In this document: positions 52,232-62,547 of the stretch, one piece after another | Layout: the number at the start of each line of letters is the position of its first letter | Numbering within the stretch: the stretch's first letter is position 1 | Source: Streptomyces formicae | GTDB lineage: Bacteria > Actinomycetota > Actinomycetes > Streptomycetales > Streptomycetaceae | NCBI RefSeq assembly: GCF_022647665.1 | Contig: NZ_CP071872.1 | Coordinates: 5,270,001-5,334,000, forward strand | Length of the DNA stretch: 64,000 nt | Direction of reading: 5' to 3' | Notes under the pieces: generated by a model | Database searches by the model: none | What the model saw: only the letters and a program-made list of their open reading frames with translations | What the model was told of the DNA's origin: nothing | Translations under genes and position numbers: made by a program

Positions 52232-53666
52232 TCAGCCGAGGGGCTCGTCACAGGCTGTACGCAGTCTCCGTACCCCCTCCGCAATCTCCGCCGGGCCCGC
52301 GACACCGGCGAAGCTCAGCCGGACGTGGCCCGCCGGGGGTTCGGCGCTGAAGTAGGGGCGGCCGGGGGCGACGGCGACACCGGCGCGCAGGGCGGCGGAG
52401 ACGAGGGCGGCCTCGTCGGTGCCGTCGGGGAGGCGCAGCCACAGGTGGTAGCCGCCCGAGGGGATGTGCGGGAGGGTGAGTTCGGGCAGGCGGAGCCGCA
52501 GGGCGGCGGTCATCGTGTCCCGGCGGACCTTCAACTCGCTGGCGACGGTGCGCAGATGGCGGCTCCAGGCCGGGGAGCCGACGAGTTCGAGCGCCGCCTC
52601 CTGGAGCGGGCGCGGAACGAAGAAGTTGTCGACGACATGGATGGCGCGCAGCCGCTCCAGCACGGGGCCGCGGGCGACGAGCGCGCCCACGCGCAGGCTC
52701 GGCGATGTGGCCTTCGTCAGCGAGCAGACGTGGACGACCACGCCGTCCGGATCGTCCGCCGCGAGCGGGGCCGGGAGCGGGCCCGCGTCGTCGTGGACGA
52801 GGCGACGGGCGAAGTCGTCCTCGATGACGAAGGCACCGGCGGCACGGGCGATCCGCACCACTTCCGGGCGGCGGCCGGGGGCGAGCACGGCGCCCGTGGG
52901 GTTCTGGAAGAGCGGCTGGGATACGAAGACCCGGGCGCCGGTGGCGCGGAAGGCGGCGGCGAGGAGTTCGGGGCGTACGCCCCGCGGGTCGACCGGCACG
53001 GGCACGGGGCGCAGTCCGGCGGCGCGGGCGATGGCCAGCATCCCGGGGTACGTCGGCGACTCGACGAGCACGGGGGCGCCGGGCGGGGCGAGGGCGCGCA
53101 GCGCGGTGGTGAGGGCGGACTGGCCGCCGGCGGTGACCAGCACCTCGGCCGCGGTGACCGTGGGGCCGATGCCGCGCGCGAACCAGTCGCGCAGCTCGGG
53201 CAGCCCGTCGGCCGGCGGCCGCCCCCAGGCTCCGGGGCGCCGCCCGGCCCTGGCGAGCGCGGCGGCCATCGCCTGCTCGGGCTGGAGGGAGGGGTGCAGA
53301 TAGCCGCCGTTGAACTCGACGACACCGGGCGGCGGCGCGGAGAGCGTGACCAGGACGCCGGAGGCGTCCACGGCCCGCGGCACGACCTCGGCCGCAGCGT
53401 CCGCGCTGAGCGCGACCTCCTGCCAGGAGGTGTCGCCGGCCACCGGCGCGTCCCTGCGCGGCTCCGCGCGGAACGCGCCCGCACCCGGCCGGGTGACGAC
53501 CAGCCCCTCGGCGGCGAGCTGAGCGAGCGCGCGCGTGACGGTGACCGGGGAGACGCGGTAGCGCTCCACGATGACCCGACTCGACGGCAGCTTCTCACCG
53601 ATGGAGTAACGGTCGAGCTCCTGCCTCAGCGATTTCGCCAGATCACCTACGCTGCTACGCTCTTGC

Positions 53667-53668
<2 letters not shown>
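52232..53668 (-). CDS. MocR-type GntR regulator with aminotransferase domain
   Basis: A 478-residue GntR/MocR protein. Residues 1-70 form the winged helix: DLAKSLRQELDRYSIGEKLPSSRVIVERYRVSPVTVTRALAQLAAEGLVVTRPGAG. From about 110 follows a fold-type I PLP aminotransferase domain: VLVTAGGQSALTTALRALAPPGAPVLVESPTYPG, FVIEDDFARRLVH, VHVCSLTKATSPSLRVGAL (SLTK holds the PLP lysine), and VRLSFAGV. The effector is unknown; the divergent EamA permease is the obvious target. The ATG overlaps the start of that gene on the other strand by two bases. Confidence 0.93.
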
Positions 53669-54662
<994 letters not shown>

Positions 54663-54760
54663 GGGTGACACGGGTCACACACCCGGACGTAGACTCAGGA
54701 AATACCGACCACCACCGACACCCCCCTCAAGCCACCCCCGCGTCAAGGAGGTCACGCCCG

Positions 54761-54955
54761 ATGGAAGCGAGTGTGGGAGACAAGCTGCTCGTCCACGGCC
54801 GGGTCGTCGGTCAGCACGACCGGCTCGCCGAAGTCGTCGAGGTACTGGGCGACAAGGGCACTCCGCCGTACCGCGTCCGTTTCGAGGACGACGGCCACGA
54901 GTGCCTGATGTCGCCAGGTCCCGACACCGTCGTACGCCACCGCGAACAGGCCTGA
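54761..54955 (+). CDS. DUF1918 small protein, 64 aa
   Basis: A 64-residue protein of the DUF1918 family: MEASVGDKLLVHGRVVGQHDRLAEVVEVLGDKGTPPYRVRFEDDGHECLMSPGPDTVVRH, a small SH3-like beta-barrel found in high copy in actinobacteria. The ATG is preceded by AAGGAGGTCA, the strongest ribosome site in the window, indicating high translation. The role is unknown. The stop is 2 bp from the convergent hydrolase stop. Confidence 0.93.
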   Translation: MEASVGDKLLVHGRVVGQHDRLAEVVEVLGDKGTPPYRVRFEDDGHECLMSPGPDTVVRHREQA

Positions 54956-54956
54956 C

Positions 54957-56222
54957 TCAGCGCGGTGCCCGGACCCGGGTCGGATAGTGATCGGCCACGA
55001 CCGCGGCCATCGCCCCGATCCGGTCCGCGACCACCTCCTTCGCGGCGAAGAAGCAGTGCCCGCGGACACTCCCGTACTTCCCCGCGAGTGTGAGGTGGCG
55101 GGACAGCTCGTCCCGATCCTGCCAGGCGTCGGCCTGCGCCGGGTCTCCCGCCTTGTACAACGCCTCGCCGATGTACAGGTCGACACCGCTTCCCCGGGCC
55201 ACCGCGTCCCACCAGGGCACCAGCTTGGCGTAGTCCGCGGCGGTCTGGCCGATGTGCCAGTACAGCTGGGGGACGACGTAGTCGATCCAGCCCTCGCGCA
55301 CCCACTTCCTGGTGTCGGCGTACAGATCGTCGTACGTCTCCACGCCCGCCCGGGTGTCCGAGCCGAGGGGGTCGGTGCCGGCGTTGCGCCAGACGCCGAA
55401 CGGGCTGATGCCGAAGCGCACTGAGCTGCGGACCGACTTGATCCGGGCGGCCGTCTCGCGCACCAGCCGGTCGGTGTTGTCGCGCCGCCAGGCCGCCCGG
55501 TTCGGGAAGCCACCGCCGTACTCCGCGTACGCGTCGTCGTCCCCGAAGACCTCGCCGGCCACCGGGTACGGGTAGAAGTAGTCGTCCCAGTGGACGGCGT
55601 CGATGTCGTACCGCTCGACGGCGTCGAGCATCGCGTCCTGGACGTAGGACCTGACCTCGGGGAGTCCCGGGTTGTAGTACAGCTTCCCCCCGTAGGGCAG
55701 CACCCAGCCGGGGTTGCGCCGCGCCGGGTGGCGGGCGGACAGCCGCTGGAGGTCGGTGTGGAGGGCGACCCGGTACGGATTGAACCAGGCGTGCAGCTCA
55801 AGACCGCGTGCGTGCGCCTCCGCCACGGCGGTGCCGAGCGGGTCCCAGCCGGGGTTCCGCCCCTGCACGCCGGTGAGGTACGCCGACCACGGCTCGTACG
55901 GCGAGGGCCACAGGGCGTCGGCGGTCGGCCGGACCTGGAAGACGACCGTGTTGAGCCGGCGGCGCACCGCCGCGTCGAGGTGCGCCAGGAGCTCGGCGCG
56001 CTGCTCGGCGGCGCTGAGCCCGGGGCGCGACGGCCAGTCGCGGTTGGTGACCGTGGCCAGCCACGCACCGCGGAACTCGCGTGGGCTCCTCCCGCGCCGG
56101 ACCACGGGCGCCGCGGCCGCTGCCTCCCCCGTCATGGTGAGCGCGGTGAGCGCGCTGAGCGCGCCGAGCGCACCCGCAGCACCCGCCGCCGTGACGAAGC
56201 CTCTCCTGGTCAACCGACTCAT
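54957..56222 (-). CDS. GHL10/DUF187 family glycosyl hydrolase, Tat-exported
   Basis: A 421-residue secreted hydrolase of the glycosyl-hydrolase-like 10 (YngK/DUF187) family. A twin-arginine signal (SRLTRRGFVTAAGAAGALGALSAL) ends near residue 40. The domain carries REFRGAWLATVTNRDWPSRPGL, LNTVVFQVRPTADALWPSPYEPWSAYLTG, ELHAWFNPYRVA, YDIDAVHWDDYFYPYP and RFGISPFGVWRN. It probably acts on cell-wall or polysaccharide glycans. GGAGGG stands 8 nt before the ATG. Confidence 0.92.
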   Translation of the reverse strand: MSRLTRRGFVTAAGAAGALGALSALTALTMTGEAAAAAPVVRRGRSPREFRGAWLATVTNRDWPSRPGLSAAEQRAELLAHLDAAVRRRLNTVVFQVRPTADALWPSPYEPWSAYLTGVQGRNPGWDPLGTAVAEAHARGLELHAWFNPYRVALHTDLQRLSARHPARRNPGWVLPYGGKLYYNPGLPEVRSYVQDAMLDAVERYDIDAVHWDDYFYPYPVAGEVFGDDDAYAEYGGGFPNRAAWRRDNTDRLVRETAARIKSVRSSVRFGISPFGVWRNAGTDPLGSDTRAGVETYDDLYADTRKWVREGWIDYVVPQLYWHIGQTAADYAKLVPWWDAVARGSGVDLYIGEALYKAGDPAQADAWQDRDELSRHLTLAGKYGSVRGHCFFAAKEVVADRIGAMAAVVADHYPTRVRAPR

Positions 56223-56391
56223 GAACCCGACCCTCCACCGCTTCGTGTGCGAGCCCTTACCCGCCGTCACCATCAGCATGCCGCCCCGGCCCTCCGAGCA
56301 CACGCACCGGCGGAGTAACGTCGTGGGGTCGAGGCGGGCGCCGGAACCAAACGGGGGACCTGCCGCACGGAAGACCAGCGAAAGGCACGAT

Positions 56392-57264
56392 GTGACCGAC
56401 ACTGTGGCGGACGTATCCCGCGTCGGAGTGGTGGGGTGCGGCCAGATGGGCGCCGGGATCGCCGAGGTCTGCGCCCGCAGCGGCCTCGAGGTCAAGGTCG
56501 CCGAGACCACCGGCGAGGCGCTGGAGATCGGCCGTACCCGGCTGTACAACTCCCTCGCCAAGGCCGCCGAGCGGGGCAAGATCACCGAGGAAGAGCGGGA
56601 CGCGACGCTGGCCCGGCTCAGCTTCACGACCGATCTCGGCGAGTTCGCCGACCGCGATCTCGTCATCGAGGCGGTCGTCGAGAACGAGCAGGTCAAGACC
56701 GAGATCTTCCAGGTGCTCGACCAGGTGGTGACCCGGCCGGACGCCATCCTCGCGTCGAACACCTCCTCCATCCCCCTGGTCAAGCTGGCCGTCGCGACGT
56801 CCCGCCCCGACCAGGTCATCGGCATCCACTTCTTCAACCCGGCGCCGGTGCAGAAGCTCGTCGAGCTCATTCCCGCGCTGACCACCTCCGAGGAGACCAT
56901 CAAGCGCTCCGAGGCCGTGGTCCAGCAGGTGCTGGACAAGCACGCGATCCGCGCCCAGGACCGCTCGGGCTTCGTGGTGAACGCGCTGCTCATCCCGTAT
57001 CTGCTCTCGGCGATCCGGATGTTCGAGACGGGCATCGCGAGCCGCGAGGACATCGACAACGGCATGGAGCTGGGCTGCGCCCACCCGATGGGGCCGCTGA
57101 AGCTGTCGGACCTGATCGGTCTCGACACGGTCGCCTCGGTCGCCGACTCGATGTACGCCGAGTTCAAGGAGCCGCTGTACGCCGCTCCGCCGCTGCTGCA
57201 GCGCATGGTGGACGCGGGCCGGCTGGGGCGGAAGACGGGCTCGGGCTTCTACTCGTACTCCTGA
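56392..57264 (+). CDS. 3-hydroxybutyryl-CoA dehydrogenase
   Basis: A 290-residue NAD(P)-dependent 3-hydroxyacyl-CoA dehydrogenase. The Rossmann motif is VGVVGCGQMGAGIAEVCARSGLEVKVAE. IHFFNPAPVQKLVELIP holds the catalytic His, and NTSSIPLVKLA with the C-terminal domain DRSGFVVNALLIPYLLSAIRMFETG complete the fold. It interconverts acetoacetyl-CoA and 3-hydroxybutyryl-CoA in butyrate/PHB or fatty-acid degradation. The GTG start has AAAGG at 8 nt. No adjacent beta-oxidation genes are seen. Confidence 0.95.
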   Translation: MTDTVADVSRVGVVGCGQMGAGIAEVCARSGLEVKVAETTGEALEIGRTRLYNSLAKAAERGKITEEERDATLARLSFTTDLGEFADRDLVIEAVVENEQVKTEIFQVLDQVVTRPDAILASNTSSIPLVKLAVATSRPDQVIGIHFFNPAPVQKLVELIPALTTSEETIKRSEAVVQQVLDKHAIRAQDRSGFVVNALLIPYLLSAIRMFETGIASREDIDNGMELGCAHPMGPLKLSDLIGLDTVASVADSMYAEFKEPLYAAPPLLQRMVDAGRLGRKTGSGFYSYS

Positions 57265-57312
57265 GTCCTCTGGGACGGGAGAATTCGCACTGGTGTTTCA
57301 CACGGGGTGTGT

Positions 57313-57347
57313 GGAGCGTGTCCGCATATGCCGTGCGCACACGCTCC
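57313..57347. terminator. hairpin after hydroxybutyryl-CoA dehydrogenase
   Basis: GGAGCGTGT and ACACGCTCC form a 9-bp stem around a 17-nt region, 48 bp past the stop codon. Confidence 0.55.
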
Positions 57348-57435
57348 CCTGCTCCGACCAGGGACGGTTGACTCGGATCCGCTCAGCAACAGCAGAGGGA
57401 CCCGTGGGACGACTTTTCCGTAGAGGAGCATTCAG

Positions 57436-57693
57436 GTGACCACCGACCCCGACCACTTAACGGCCGTCGAGGAGTTCGCGGAGCTGCGCCGCTCGCTCGA
57501 CGTCGGCCTTGCCCGTATCGACGGGCAACTGGCACTGCTCGCCCAGCGCCATGACCAGATCGACCGGGACATCACCGATCTGGCCACGCGCGTGGTGGCG
57601 CTGGAGCACTCCAAATGGCCCCTGCCCGCCGTCGCCGCACTCACCGCGGTGGGTGCGCTGACGGTGGCGGTCTGGCAGGCGCTCGGACAGTAG
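57436..57693 (+). CDS. small coiled-coil membrane protein, 85 aa
   Basis: Function not recognised. Residues 8-62 form an amphipathic, heptad-like helix (VEEFAELRRSLDVGLARIDGQLALLAQRHDQIDRDITDLATRVVALE). A single C-terminal membrane helix follows (WPLPAVAALTAVGALTVAVWQAL). This tail-anchored layout resembles phage-type or septation accessory proteins without clear homology. The GTG start has GGAG about 8 nt upstream. Confidence 0.75.
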   Translation: MTTDPDHLTAVEEFAELRRSLDVGLARIDGQLALLAQRHDQIDRDITDLATRVVALEHSKWPLPAVAALTAVGALTVAVWQALGQ

Positions 57694-57724
57694 CGCGAAC
57701 AGGCGCGAGGCATCCGACGCGAGG

Positions 57725-58255
57725 TCAGCCGAGCCGCAGATGGTGCAGCATCAGCAGCCCGGCCGCCATGTTGGCGGCCGGGACCTCCCCGCGGGCGATC
57801 ATGTCCGGCACCAGCTTGAGCGGGACCCACTCGCGGCGCGAGGACTCGAAGTCGTCCTCGGGATGGCCGATGTGCGTCGCCTCTTCCGACCAGTAGAGAT
57901 GGTGGCGGGCGTCGGTGAGCCCGTTGGACGGCTCGACGGTCAGCAGATGCCGCAGCGGCCCCGGCCGCCAGCCGGTCTCCTCCTCCATCTCGCGCGCCGC
58001 GGCGGCCTCGACGTCCTCGCCGTCCTCGACGACGCCGGCGGCGAGCTCCCAGCCCCAGCTGCCGGTGATGAAGCGGTGCCGCCAGAGCATCAGGACCTCG
58101 TTGGCCTCGTTGACGGCGGTCGCGACGGCGACCGGGCGGAGGCGGATGAGGAAGTGGTCCAGGTGCCGGCCGTCGGGCAGTTCCACGTCGGCGAGATTCA
58201 CCCTGAACCAGCGGTTCTCATAAACAGTTTGTTCACTTGAGGTCGTCCACTGCAT
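57725..58255 (-). CDS. NUDIX hydrolase
   Basis: A 176-residue NUDIX protein with the box GVVEDGEDVEAAAAREMEEETGW (G-x5-E-x7-R-E-x-x-E-E-x-G, about residues 75-97). The N-terminal strand-rich segment WFRVNLADVELPDGRHLDHFLIRLRPVAVATAVNEANEVLMLWRHRF is typical of ADP-ribose and sugar-nucleotide pyrophosphatases. It should use Mg2+ to cleave a nucleoside diphosphate linked to another group. It starts 52 bp after the XRE/TPR regulator and may share its transcript. Confidence 0.92.
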   Translation of the reverse strand: MQWTTSSEQTVYENRWFRVNLADVELPDGRHLDHFLIRLRPVAVATAVNEANEVLMLWRHRFITGSWGWELAAGVVEDGEDVEAAAAREMEEETGWRPGPLRHLLTVEPSNGLTDARHHLYWSEEATHIGHPEDDFESSRREWVPLKLVPDMIARGEVPAANMAAGLLMLHHLRLG

Positions 58256-58307
58256 TCTTCTGCCACCTTTCCCGCGCTCAGATGGCAATATCGCAGCAGG
58301 AGCGGGC

Positions 58308-59648
58308 TCACAGGGGAACGCGCAGGGCCCCATCGATGAGTTCGGCCGCCTCCGCGGCACTCGGGGACCCGTTGTCGACGAGCTGCCGGCGCACTTCCCG
58401 CAGCCGGTCACGCAGCCGCTGGGACTCCATTCCCCGTGCCCACTCGGCCATTTCCGTCGCGGTGAGCGCCGCTCGGTCCGCCTCGCCGCGGCGCAGCTCG
58501 ATCTGGCTGAGCATGCCCAGCCGGTGGACCCGGCCCCGGTCATGGGCCGGTATCGCGGCGGCCTCGGCGGCGTGTTCGTGGGCGGCCGTGAGATCGCCGA
58601 GGCTCAGCAGCGCCTCCGCGACCTGGACGTTCACCAGTCCGGGCTGGACGTACCCCGTCTCGTCCGGCTCATGGCCGGGGCGGATGCGCTCCGCCTCCGC
58701 CTCGGCACGCCGGATGCAGCCCAGCGCACCGCCGCCGTCGCCGAGCTGGGCGTACGCCTTCGCCTGCATCGCGTACAGATCGGCGGCGAGCGCCGGGGTG
58801 ATCTGGCGCCCCGCGGTCCGCAGCGCGGCCTCCGCGAAGGCGACGGACTGCCGGAACTCCCCCATGAACAAAGCCTGGTTGACCAGCAGGGCGATAACGT
58901 ACGCACCGAGGCCCCGGTCGCCGCTCGCCTTCGCGAGCCGCAGCGCCTGGTGGAAGTAGCGCTGGGCGAGTCCGTGCGCGTCCGAGTCGTACGCGCAGAT
59001 GCCGGCGACGGCGACCAGGCCGCCGGTCGCCCGGTGGAGCTGGCGGCCGAGTGCGTCGCTGTACGCGCCGCGGAGCAGCGGGGCCGTCTCGGTGCTCAGG
59101 AAGCCGACGATCCGGGAGCGGGTGGCGATGCCACCGGCCTTCCGGTACATCAACTCGTAGTGCGCGCGGGCGGCGCGCAGCATCTTGATGTCGGCCATGC
59201 TGACGCGGGTCCGGCCGGTGCGGGAGACGTCCGCGTCCTCCGGAGGGTTCTCCCACTCCCAGACGGGCATCACGGCGGGCGTGCCCGTGACCGCGGGCGC
59301 GCCGATGAGATGCGGGCGCTGCTGCTCGTCGGAGCGCCACAGCGCGGTGGCGCGCTCGACGAAGCCGGAGAGCGGGGAGCCGTACGGGGGTGCGCTCTGG
59401 CCGGGCACGCCGAGGCCGATGTCGTCGAGGGTGACGACGCGGTGCAGCCGGGCCGCGAGCACCTCGCAGATCAGATCGGGCACCTGGCCGCGGGGGCGCT
59501 GGCCCTTCAACCAGCGGGCCACGGCCGTGTGTTCGTACCGGAGGGCCATGCCTCGTCCGCGGCCGGCCTGGTTGACGTGCGCGGCCAGGCCGGCGTGGGA
59601 GATGCCCGCCTCGTCGAGGAGGGCGTCGAGCAGGGTATTGGGCTGCAT
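58308..59648 (-). CDS. XRE-type regulator with TPR repeats (NsdA-like)
   Basis: A 446-residue Streptomyces regulator. Residues about 5-60 form a helix-turn-helix (LLDALLDEAGISHAGLAAHVNQAGRGRGMALRYEHTAVARWLKGQRPRGQVPDLICEVLAARL). From about 200 on there are repeated helical hairpins of the TPR kind (HGLAQRYFHQALRLAKASGDRGLGAYVIALLVNQALFMGEF, AEALLSLGDLTAAHEHAAEAAAI). This is the general layout of NsdA/NsdB-like negative regulators of sporulation and antibiotic production. The ligand or partner is unknown. ATG at MQPNTLLDAL. Confidence 0.9.
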   Translation of the reverse strand: MQPNTLLDALLDEAGISHAGLAAHVNQAGRGRGMALRYEHTAVARWLKGQRPRGQVPDLICEVLAARLHRVVTLDDIGLGVPGQSAPPYGSPLSGFVERATALWRSDEQQRPHLIGAPAVTGTPAVMPVWEWENPPEDADVSRTGRTRVSMADIKMLRAARAHYELMYRKAGGIATRSRIVGFLSTETAPLLRGAYSDALGRQLHRATGGLVAVAGICAYDSDAHGLAQRYFHQALRLAKASGDRGLGAYVIALLVNQALFMGEFRQSVAFAEAALRTAGRQITPALAADLYAMQAKAYAQLGDGGGALGCIRRAEAEAERIRPGHEPDETGYVQPGLVNVQVAEALLSLGDLTAAHEHAAEAAAIPAHDRGRVHRLGMLSQIELRRGEADRAALTATEMAEWARGMESQRLRDRLREVRRQLVDNGSPSAAEAAELIDGALRVPL

Positions 59649-59962
59649 CTGGCCCTCCGTTGGCTCGGTGCGGCCAAGCGTAGTGGAGTGCGGTTCGCAC
59701 GGGGTGTGAAACAAGTGCATATATCCGTGCTGTGCGCGCTCTGCCGCGGTGGCGCGCGGGAGTTGTTGACTGGCCTCCCTCTCAGGAGGCGGCCGGGCCG
59801 CCGGCTCCCCCTCGTACAGTGCGGCGGCCCGCATCCGCGTCGTCCGTCCTGCCGATCTGCCCGACACTCCGCGACAGGACGGACGACGCCGGCCGCGTCT
59901 CGCTTTCCGGGGCCTTCGTCCCCCCGAACCCCCCGCGTACGGGAATCGGGCATGCACGCGAG

Positions 59963-60000
59963 AGGGGAGTCTCCCGGGCCGAGGCCCGGGAGACTCCCCT
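59963..60000. terminator. terminator after pheST
   Basis: A perfect 18-bp stem (AGGGGAGTCTCCCGGGCC) with a 2-nt core loop, 16 bp past the pheT stop codon. Confidence 0.9.
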
Positions 60001-60015
60001 CAGCGGTGCGTGGGC

Positions 60016-62547
60016 TCAGGCGCCGCGCAGCGCCGCGCCGACGCGCTGTTCGGCGAGGGCGATCGCCGCGTCGCGGGCGGCGGACGCCTCCTCGACGGTC
60101 AGCGTGCGGTCCGGCGCGCGGAAGCGCAGCGCGTACGCCAGGGACTTCTTGCCGTCGCCGATCTGCTCACCGGTGAAGACGTCGAACAGCCGGATCGACT
60201 CCAGCAGTTCGCCCGCGCCCTCACGCAGCGCCTGCTCGACCTCGGCGGCCGGGACGTCCGAGGCGACGACCAGCGCGACGTCCTGCGTGGCCACCGGGAA
60301 CGTGGAGATCCGCGGCGCCTGGAGCGCGCCCTGCCCGGCCCGCTCAAGCAGGTCCAGCTCGACCTCCATCGCGCAGGTGCGCTCCGGCAGTCCGAGCGCC
60401 TTGATGACGCGCGGGTGCAGTTCGCCCGCGTGGCCGACGAGCGTCTCCTCGCCGTTCACGACGGCGTACAGCGCGGCGCAGCGGCCCGGGTGCCAGGGGG
60501 CGTGCTGGTCGGCGCGGACGGTGAGCTCGACACCGGCCTCACGGGCGACCGCGCGGGCGGACTCCACCGCGTCGGCCCAGTCGGCCGGGCGGCCCTTGCC
60601 CCACCAGCCGGCCTGCTCGCGCGCGCCTGTCAGCACGGTGGCGGCACGGCGCGGCTGGCGCGGGAGCGCCGCGTTCAGCGTGGCGATCTCCTCGTCCGTG
60701 GGACGGCGGTCGACCGGCAGCAGGACCGGCGCGGCCTTCTCCTCACCGGTGGGCCGGAAGACCAGACCCGTCTCGAAGAGGGCCAGGTCCTGCGAGCCAC
60801 GGCCCTGGTTGCGGCGCAGCGCGGCGAGCAGACCGGGCAGCAGCGTGGTGCGCAGCGCCGGCTCCTCGTCGGAGATCGGGTTGACCAGCCTGACGACGGT
60901 GCGCCGCGGGTCGTCCGCCTCCAGGCCGAACTGGTCGAAGATCTGCTCGCTGACGAACGGGTAGTTCAGCGCCTCGACGTAGCCCGTGCCGGCCAGCGCA
61001 CGGCCGACCCGCCGGTGCAGCCGCTGCCGGGCGGTCAGCCCGCGGCCGGACGGCGGGGTGGGCAGCGTGGAGGGCAGGTTCTCGTAGCCCTCCAGCCGGA
61101 TGACCTCCTCGGCGAGGTCGTTGGGCTCGTGCAGGTCGGGCCGCCAGGACGGGACGGTGACGACGAGCTCGTCCTGCCCGTAGACGTCGCAGCCGACCTC
61201 CTGGAGGCGGCGTACGACGGTCTCGCGGCCGTATGTGACACCCGCGACGCGGTCGGGGTGGTCGGCGCGCATCGTGACCGTGCGCGGCGCGGACGGGGCG
61301 ATGATCTCGGTGACGCCGGCCTCGGCCGTGCCGCCCGCGAGCAGCACCAGCAGGTCGACCGTGCGCTGCGCGGCAGCGGCGGCGGCCTGCGGGTCGACGC
61401 CGCGCTCGAAGCGCTTGGACGCCTCGGAGGCCAGCTTGTGGCGGCGCGCGGTGCGGGCGATGGACACCGGGGCGAAGTGCGCGGCCTCGATGACGACCTC
61501 GGTGGTGCCGCGGACCTCGCCGGTCTCAGGGTCGGTGACGGAGTCGGCGATCTCGGTGTTGGCCCCGCCCATCACGCCCGCGAGGCCGATCGGGCCGCGG
61601 TTGTCGGTGATGACCAGGTCCTCGGCGTCCAGGACGCGCTTGACGCCGTCGAGGGTGGTGAACTTCTCGCCGGGCTGGGCGCGGCGCACCCCGATCGGCC
61701 CGTCGAGCCGGGTCCTGTCGTACGCGTGCAGCGGCTGCCCGAGCTCCAGCATCACGTAGTTGGTGATGTCGACGGCCAGCGAGATCGGCCGCATGCCCGC
61801 CTTCTGGAGCCGGCGCTGCATCCAGATCGGCGAGCGGGCCTCGGGGTCGAGGCCGACGACGGTGCGGGCGGTGAAGCGGTCGCAGCCGATCGGGTCGGCG
61901 ATCTGCACGCCGTAGCCGAACGAGTTGGGCGCGGGCACGTCGAGCAGGGCCGGGTCGCGCAGCGGCAGGCCGTACGCGATCGCGGTCTCGCGGGCGACAC
62001 CGCGCAGCGACAGGCAGTAGCCGCGGTCGGGCGTGACGGCGATGTCGAGGACCTCGTCGAAGAGCTCCAGCAGCTCGGTGGCGTCGCTGCCGGTCTCGAC
62101 CTCGGGCGGCAGCACGATGATGCCGTGCGTCCCGTCGTCGCCCATGCCGAGCTCGTCGCCGGAGCAGATCATGCCGCGGGACATCCGGCCGTAGGTCTTG
62201 CGCTCGGCGATCTGGAAGTCGCCGGGCAGGACCGCGCCGGGCAGCGCCACGACGACCTTGTCGCCGGCGGCGAAGTTCCGGGCGCCGCAGATGATCTCCT
62301 GCGGCTCACCGGTCCCGTTGGCCTGTCCCACGTCGACCGTGCAGTAGCGGATCGGCTTCTTGAACTCGGTCAGCTCCTCCACGGTGAGCACCTGGCCCAC
62401 GACGAGCGGGCCCTTGAGCCCGGCGCCGAGCTGCTCGACCGTCTCGACCTCGAGGCCGGCGGCGATGAGCTTGGTCTGTACGTCACGGCCGGTCTCCGTC
62501 GCCGGCAGGTCGACGTACTCCCGCAGCCATGAAAGCGGGACCCGCAT
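60016..62547 (-). CDS. pheT: phenylalanyl-tRNA synthetase beta subunit
   Basis: An 843-residue beta subunit of the alpha2-beta2 Phe-tRNA synthetase. N-terminal MRVPLSWLREYVDLP; tRNA-binding EMAP/OB region GPLVVGQVLTVEEL to GARNFAAGDKVVVALPGAVLPG; B3/B4 editing domain (GYCLSLRGVARETAIAYGLPL to AHFAPVSIARTARRHKLASEASKRFERGVDP); B5 DNA-binding-like domain; and the C-terminal anticodon-binding FDX-ACB domain (RISTFPVATQDVALVVASDVPA, FTGEQIGDGKKSLAYALRFRAPDRTLT). Length is that of the full family. The ATG overlaps the pheS stop by one base (TGATG). Confidence 0.98.
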   Translation of the reverse strand: MRVPLSWLREYVDLPATETGRDVQTKLIAAGLEVETVEQLGAGLKGPLVVGQVLTVEELTEFKKPIRYCTVDVGQANGTGEPQEIICGARNFAAGDKVVVALPGAVLPGDFQIAERKTYGRMSRGMICSGDELGMGDDGTHGIIVLPPEVETGSDATELLELFDEVLDIAVTPDRGYCLSLRGVARETAIAYGLPLRDPALLDVPAPNSFGYGVQIADPIGCDRFTARTVVGLDPEARSPIWMQRRLQKAGMRPISLAVDITNYVMLELGQPLHAYDRTRLDGPIGVRRAQPGEKFTTLDGVKRVLDAEDLVITDNRGPIGLAGVMGGANTEIADSVTDPETGEVRGTTEVVIEAAHFAPVSIARTARRHKLASEASKRFERGVDPQAAAAAAQRTVDLLVLLAGGTAEAGVTEIIAPSAPRTVTMRADHPDRVAGVTYGRETVVRRLQEVGCDVYGQDELVVTVPSWRPDLHEPNDLAEEVIRLEGYENLPSTLPTPPSGRGLTARQRLHRRVGRALAGTGYVEALNYPFVSEQIFDQFGLEADDPRRTVVRLVNPISDEEPALRTTLLPGLLAALRRNQGRGSQDLALFETGLVFRPTGEEKAAPVLLPVDRRPTDEEIATLNAALPRQPRRAATVLTGAREQAGWWGKGRPADWADAVESARAVAREAGVELTVRADQHAPWHPGRCAALYAVVNGEETLVGHAGELHPRVIKALGLPERTCAMEVELDLLERAGQGALQAPRISTFPVATQDVALVVASDVPAAEVEQALREGAGELLESIRLFDVFTGEQIGDGKKSLAYALRFRAPDRTLTVEEASAARDAAIALAEQRVGAALRGA

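Noticed and set aside
60010..62532. 840-codon plus-strand open frame across pheT
   Set aside because: Antisense shadow of pheT; the sequence is low-complexity and has no ribosome site.
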